A stretch of 49,920 bases of DNA, from positions 1-49,920 of the forward strand of contig JAFXYJ010000001.1 of the NCBI GenBank assembly GCA_017541825.1, given 5' to 3'. Below the pieces are notes generated by a model. It did not search any database. It saw only the letters and a program-made list of their open reading frames with translations, and was not told where the DNA came from. Position 1 is the stretch's first letter; every line of letters begins with the position of its first letter. The stretch is from Oscillospiraceae bacterium (GTDB lineage Bacteria; Bacillota; Clostridia; Oscillospirales; Oscillospiraceae). This document shows, in pieces, positions 45,301-49,920 of the stretch. Made by a program: the position numbers and the translations under genes.

Positions 45301-45898
45301 AGTCGAATTCTGCGCCGCATTTCACGCAGAATCCGGCGGAATCATATTCATGGTCACAGAACGTATATCCTTTAGGCGCGCTCCAGCCTTCATATATGTA
45401 TCCGCCATGGGCTCTCGAGCTGTCAACCACACTTCGTTTTGTAATTTGAACTTTACCCCAAACATGGATGATTTCGTTATTTCCAAGATATAATGCCACA
45501 TGCCCATAATTTGTTCCCGTGGCTCTTACCCAACTCCAATATAGAATTGCGCCGACAGGGATCGGCTCATTTGGGTCTGTGTGCATCTCCCCGTCTTTTT
45601 TGGGCAGGTCGCGGAGTTTGTTTGCGTCCGCGGCACCTAAACGGATACCGGCCCCTTTAAAATAGCACTCGTGAACAAACCCACCGCATAATGTTGCACC
45701 GGTTTTTTTATTATAGAATTCTGAACTTCCGTTCTTTCCCTTTGCATATTTAATCACTGCTTCTATCTGTTCTTCTGTGAGAAGCTTATTCCATTTTGAT
45801 GATTTTGCCTCCGCCGTTATTCCCATACATGGAATCAACGTCAGCATCATACAAACAGCAAGAAGAACGCGAAGAAGTCTTTTCACCATGGTTTTCAT
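42353..45898 (-). CDS. Exported NlpC/P60-like, LRR and EF-hand protein with Pro/Glu repeat tail
   Basis: 1181 aa from ATG 45898 (AAAGG upstream). Signal peptide 1-31 (cleavage after AEA). An NlpC/P60-like cysteine peptidase or amidase domain is at about 60-170, with C71 (LCGGFVHEC), H133 (YGHVALYLG) and H145. C181, H183, C191, C194 resemble a zinc knuckle. An SH3-like segment (205-295) and InlB-type repeats (440-505, 510-630) follow. Two modules come next, each an EF-hand-like loop (D658-E669, D873-E884) and Cys-containing LRRs of the LTSLDVSKNT type. The tail (1052-1163) is an 8-residue EPEPETPA-like repeat. No LPXTG, membrane anchor or SLH domain is present at the end. GC content is visibly lower than the neighbours, suggesting transfer. 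It may remodel peptidoglycan or bind host or diet ligands. Confidence 0.85.
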   Translation of the reverse strand: MKTMVKRLLRVLLAVCMMLTLIPCMGITAEAKSSKWNKLLTEEQIEAVIKYAKGKNGSSEFYNKKTGATLCGGFVHECYFKGAGIRLGAADANKLRDLPKKDGEMHTDPNEPIPVGAILYWSWVRATGTNYGHVALYLGNNEIIHVWGKVQITKRSVVDSSRAHGGYIYEGWSAPKGYTFCDHEYDSAGFCVKCGAEFDWKSTAQAVNMEVRLNNGELWLMSKPYYAKDYVDENGTSRGNINVKDSAGNNIYYSGTTTLKTTKRYKNAHTDETGIYWYRVTHSSGAVGYVACSRDYASREAGKPYVIKQPGTISFDEIKPNVKNVITAGGKKVSGTVVSSAYPLSNVTIGIYKNDGTAVYSKSWTPNKTKQDLSGADKMLLFSKLKPGDYVYKITAITDSGPATGEAETDARIAAANRKEWVRPFSVVKSGAKNYYSVTLYSNDGTGALTQAHVKKGKSLDLSKYIPDRPGYRLVGWAAEQSAGTPQYTTSIKPKGHIKLYALWQLQSDNVFVFMPNGGSGTMPSLSIDNDQAFTLPRNTFTRTGYRFTGWTVQRNADSNYLIWKDKDDWLQWLADLANVPYKEWGWSTDTEYPRVTLPDEYSSVMDSRFVYTGTTSLPYITYTFYAQWEKIVVGDIPINATNFPDAAFRNYVSENFDSDGNGKLSQAEINSATWIDVEDMGITTLKGVELLTAVGYLHCEKNQLTSLDITKNTALWNLGCNENRLTSLNVSQNTALESLSCSNNLLTALDVTHNTKLDHLWCDGNQLTALDVSKCPGLQYLCCHDNSIQRLDVRSNPNLLRTYTEGSIYYSEDNSIWYKIYHDPPYTSFVKYLLQVDPSTELITGVVIDSVAINATNFPNAAFRTYVSEHFDKDNNGSLNQAEIRDAESIDVSDEGITTLKGVEKLVFLKELFCGGNQLSSLDVSKNTILQELSCWNNQLTALDVSKNTLLQSLDCSGNGISSLDVTKNIKLYSLDCSGNQLTALDLTHNTKLDYLECHNNQLTTLDIRNQPRLVEAYNEGYPEDWDGVYSYEMCLIVDATVTIIAGSRQTPTELEPEAPAEPEPGTAEPEPETPAEPEPETPTEPEPETPTEPEPETPAEPEPEAPAETEPEVPAEPEPETPTEPEPETPTEPEPETPAEPEPETPAEPEPETPAEPEPEETQEPDVEAGSEDRPFTEE
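42419..42740 (-). repeat. 24-bp tandem repeats encoding the Pro/Glu tail
   Basis: About 13 imperfect copies of a 24-bp unit of the type GGTTCCGGCTCCGCCGGCGTC plus 3, seen on the plus strand. They encode the EPEPETPA/EPEPETPT tail of the surface protein on the minus strand. Some longer blocks repeat (42481-42540 resembles 42601-42660 closely), which indicates recent expansion and likely copy-number variation between strains. Confidence 0.9.
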
Positions 45899-45958
45899 TT
45901 CACTACCGACCTTTCGTTTCAAGCTGATCCGGTTCCGGAACAGCACGACATTTGTTAA

Positions 45959-45987
45959 ATAATAGCATATTGGCTGCTCGATTGCAA
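45959..45987 (-). promoter_or_regulatory. Promoter of the LRR surface protein gene
   Basis: Minus strand: TTGCAA (45982-45987), 17-bp spacer, TATTAT (45959-45964) preceded by TGC, an extended -10. It gives a leader of about 55 nt. Confidence 0.72.
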
Positions 45988-46044
45988 TGTTTTTCCGTTA
46001 TTCTGCCGACAGCGGTGCTGGTTTTGATCTGTGTCCTGTTATGC

Positions 46045-46094
46045 AAAAACCCCCATTTATCAGCATCAATACAGAGCTGGCTGATAAATGGGGG
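46045..46094 (-). terminator. Terminator of hpf
   Basis: CCCCCATTTATCAGC (46050-46064) and GCTGATAAATGGGGG (46080-46094) form a perfect 15-bp stem with a 15-nt loop; five T follow on the minus strand (46045-46049). It lies just past the hpf stop. Confidence 0.9.
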
Positions 46095-46115
46095 CTGCTC
46101 ATTCAGTATGGTTTT

Positions 46116-46661
46116 TTATTTCTCCGAATCCTCGATCAGGCCGTAGCCGCCGCTGTTGCGCTTATAGACGACGGCGAAGGCGCCGCCGGCCTCGGAGTTG
46201 CGGAAGGCGTAAAACTCGTGCCCGAGCAGATTCATCTGCAGCACGGCTTCCTGGGCGGTCATGGGCTTGAGCTCGAAGGTCTTGGTGCGCACGATGGTCA
46301 GATCTTCTTCGGGCTCCTCCTCGCCGGATTCGGTCACGGGCGCGTAATCGCTCCAGTCGATGGGGCCGCTGCGGAGCTTTTTCCCCAGCCGGGTCTTGTT
46401 CTTGCGGATCTGGCGCTCGATGGACGCCACGGCGGAGTCGACGGAGGCGAAGGGGTCGCCGGTGGTCTCCTTGACACGGTAGAACATGCCGTTGTTCTTG
46501 AGGGTGACCTCGGCGGTGTAGCGTCCGCGCTCACGGCTGAAGGTGACGAATGCCTCGCTGTCGCTGCGGAACAGCCGGTCGATCTTGCCGACCTTTTTTT
46601 CCGCGTAGAGCCGCAGGTCGTCGGTGAGCTCCAATTGCTTGGCAGTGATGGTGTACTTCAT
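46116..46661 (-). CDS. hpf: Ribosome hibernation promoting factor, long form
   Basis: 181 aa from ATG 46661 (AAAGGAG upstream; family start MKYTITAKQLELT). The N-terminal HPF/YfiA domain (1-100) binds the 30S tRNA channel. A linker (about 105-125) with acidic EEEPEEDL leads to the C-terminal dimerisation domain (about 128-181; IVRTKTFELKPMTAQEAVLQ and FYAFRNSEAGGAFAVVYKR), which joins two ribosomes into 100S particles. This long form is typical of Firmicutes. It is monocistronic, with its own promoter and terminator. Confidence 0.95.
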   Translation of the reverse strand: MKYTITAKQLELTDDLRLYAEKKVGKIDRLFRSDSEAFVTFSRERGRYTAEVTLKNNGMFYRVKETTGDPFASVDSAVASIERQIRKNKTRLGKKLRSGPIDWSDYAPVTESGEEEPEEDLTIVRTKTFELKPMTAQEAVLQMNLLGHEFYAFRNSEAGGAFAVVYKRNSGGYGLIEDSEK

Positions 46662-46694
46662 TACTGTCCCAGCTCCTTTCGTACTTGTATTTTC

Positions 46695-46700
46695 ATTATA
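46695..46700 (-). promoter_or_regulatory. -10 element of the hpf promoter
   Basis: On the minus strand TATAAT is preceded by TGT, giving an extended -10, 33 bp from the hpf ATG. No good -35 is seen at the right spacing. Confidence 0.6.
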
Positions 46701-46763
46701 ACACGCGCCGGAGGAAAAGGGTAGCTTATTTGTGAACATTTCCCGCCGCGTCCAAAGACAGGG

Positions 46764-46797
46764 AAAAGGGCCGGCGCGCATACCGCGCTGCCGGCCC
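46764..46797 (-). terminator. Terminator of the P-type ATPase gene
   Basis: GGGCCGGC (46768-46775) and GCCGGCCC (46790-46797) form the outer stem, with partial inner pairing; four T follow on the minus strand. It lies 34 bp past the stop codon. Confidence 0.75.
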
Positions 46798-46830
46798 GGG
46801 AAAATGCGTATTTCGGACGTCTGCCGGTCC

Positions 46831-49485
<2,655 letters not shown>

Positions 49486-49511
49486 GCCAAATCACCTCAT
49501 TACAGTATACA

Positions 49512-49547
49512 GAAAACCCATGGGCAGACGGGAGCCTGCCCATGGGT
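49512..49547 (-). terminator. Attenuator hairpin in the P-type ATPase leader
   Basis: ACCCATGGGCAG (49516-49527) and CTGCCCATGGGT (49536-49547) form a perfect 12-bp stem with an 8-nt loop, followed on the minus strand by TTTT, 27 bp before the ATG. The 5' arm overlaps the 3' strand of the riboswitch closing helix (CCCATGG), so the two structures exclude each other. Confidence 0.82.
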
Positions 49548-49630
49548 CTGGTCATTTGATGCAAACCAGGCGGTCACCCGCCAGTGCTGTTGATTTGCAG
49601 CCGCGGCAGCGGCCGATTACTCCCCCATGG
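49540..49630 (-). promoter_or_regulatory. yybP-ykoY-like manganese riboswitch aptamer
   Basis: The minus strand starts with CCATGG, then GGGGGAGTA (49618-49626), the conserved L1 element. A 7-bp hairpin follows (CGGCCGC/GCGGCTG). Then an arm TGCAAA/TTTGCA carries the AATCAACA loop element and is capped by GGCGG-GTGA-CCGCC. The aptamer closes with GACCCATGG pairing with the first CCATGG(G). Order of arms and the GGGGAGTA, TCAACA and GACC elements match the family as I know it. Mn2+ binding between the two loops would hold the closing helix and prevent the terminator at 49512-49547, switching the exporter on. Confidence 0.82.
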
Positions 49631-49639
49631 AGTGAGTGC

Positions 49640-49668
49640 ATTGTATCGTACAAACGCCGGTCTGTCAA
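49640..49668 (-). promoter_or_regulatory. Promoter of the P-type ATPase gene
   Basis: Minus strand: perfect TTGACA (49663-49668), 17-bp spacer, TACAAT (49640-49645). The start of transcription would be near 49633, directly ahead of the riboswitch aptamer. Confidence 0.85.
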
Positions 49669-49698
49669 GGTCCAAATCGTTTTGCGGGTCTTTTTCAT

Positions 49699-49842
49699 CC
49701 GTGACCGGGGTTGTACCATTCAGCGCCATTGTCGGTGAGTGTCCGGGGCTGGCGCTTTTAACCTTTACCGGGGTTTGGAGCATTCAGCTCCATTGTCGGT
49801 GGTTATCTTAGGTAATGCGCATTTTTCTTTGCGTATCTTTCC
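49699..49842 (-). repeat. Dispersed intergenic repeat, copy 3 (inverted, shortened)
   Basis: Same family as at 4-271 and 13606-13840, on the opposite strand. Two ATTCAGC[TG]CCATTGTCGGT cores lie 64 bp apart (49718-49736 and 49782-49800). It includes one hairpin arm (GCGTATCTTTC, 49831-49841) where homology stops; the second arm is missing. Its other end comes within about 30 bp of the -35 box of the P-type ATPase promoter. Confidence 0.8.
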
Positions 49843-49894
49843 AATCGCGCAGAATTCTTCGGAAGTCTGAAAACCGGCTGCCGCCGGCGCGATT
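49843..49894. other. Sequence replacing the hairpin arm of repeat copy 3
   Basis: AATCGCGC (49843-49850) and GCGCGATT (49887-49894) are inverted repeats that bracket 36 bp exactly where the second hairpin arm of the repeat should be. It could be a small insertion or the edge of another element. The last 26 bases of the window show nothing further. Confidence 0.35.
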
Positions 49895-49920
49895 TCCGGG
49901 TGGGAACCATGTTCCCCCCG

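Overview
The window is GC-rich bacterial chromosome, densely coded and with no tRNA or rRNA genes seen. Gene content points to a Gram-positive gut Clostridia, probably Oscillospirales/Ruminococcaceae-like. Supporting signs are the DnaD plus DnaI/DnaC-type primosome pair, a DUF896 protein, long-form HPF, a ThiI without rhodanese domain, a yybP-ykoY-type riboswitch, a two-peptidase oligopeptide ABC operon, and LRR surface proteins. The species cannot be named from the sequence alone.

Layout. 1-341: dispersed repeat copy 1 and the terminator of a minus-strand operon. 342-4878 (minus): dnaD, helicase loader, yfbR-like nucleotidase, DUF896, pepF. 5032-11315 (plus): U32/DUF3656 protein, maf, mreC, mreD, mrdA (cell elongation, without mreB or min genes). 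11418-13266: an mgsA-like gene lacking catalytic residues, then hisS. 13267-13887: gene-poor stretch with a candidate structured RNA, a mini-ORF and repeat copy 2. 13888-19250 (plus): comM, HAD phosphatase, thiI, cinA, an APRT-like phosphoribosyltransferase. 19316-20330: tadA and mntP, divergent and almost touching. 20418-29101 (minus): a peptide-type ABC importer operon (dppA, B, C, dipeptidase, oppD, oppF, amidohydrolase). 29504-30505: pta (minus). 30635-32958: XRE regulator, a broken duplicate of the lepA 5' end, and lepA. 33039-42084 (minus): uvrB, MATE, polA, rimI, tsaD, radC, larE, mostly overlapping start to stop. 42353-45898: a low-GC NlpC/P60-LRR-EF-hand exported protein. 46116-49485 (minus): hpf, and a Ca/Mn-type P-type ATPase. 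49486-49920: that ATPase's leader, promoter, and repeat copy 3.

Most interesting signals. (1) The P-type ATPase leader reads as a complete Mn2+ riboswitch with promoter, aptamer and overlapping terminator, implying a manganese exporter; mntP is also in the window. (2) The mgsA-like protein aligns without gaps to E. coli MgsA but has Ser for catalytic Asp71 and Lys for His98. (3) The lepA 5' end is duplicated ahead of the real gene. A hairpin-rich insert separates the copies; its right end is an exact 13-nt inverted copy of lepA codons, so two alternative RNA pairings are possible around the lepA ribosome binding site. (4) A compact structured RNA candidate closed by a 15-bp helix lies downstream of hisS, followed by a hairpin, a strong ribosome binding site and a 30-codon ORF that runs into a dispersed repeat. 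(5) That repeat family has a perfect 16-bp hairpin and 63-64-bp tandem units, with three copies here in both orientations.
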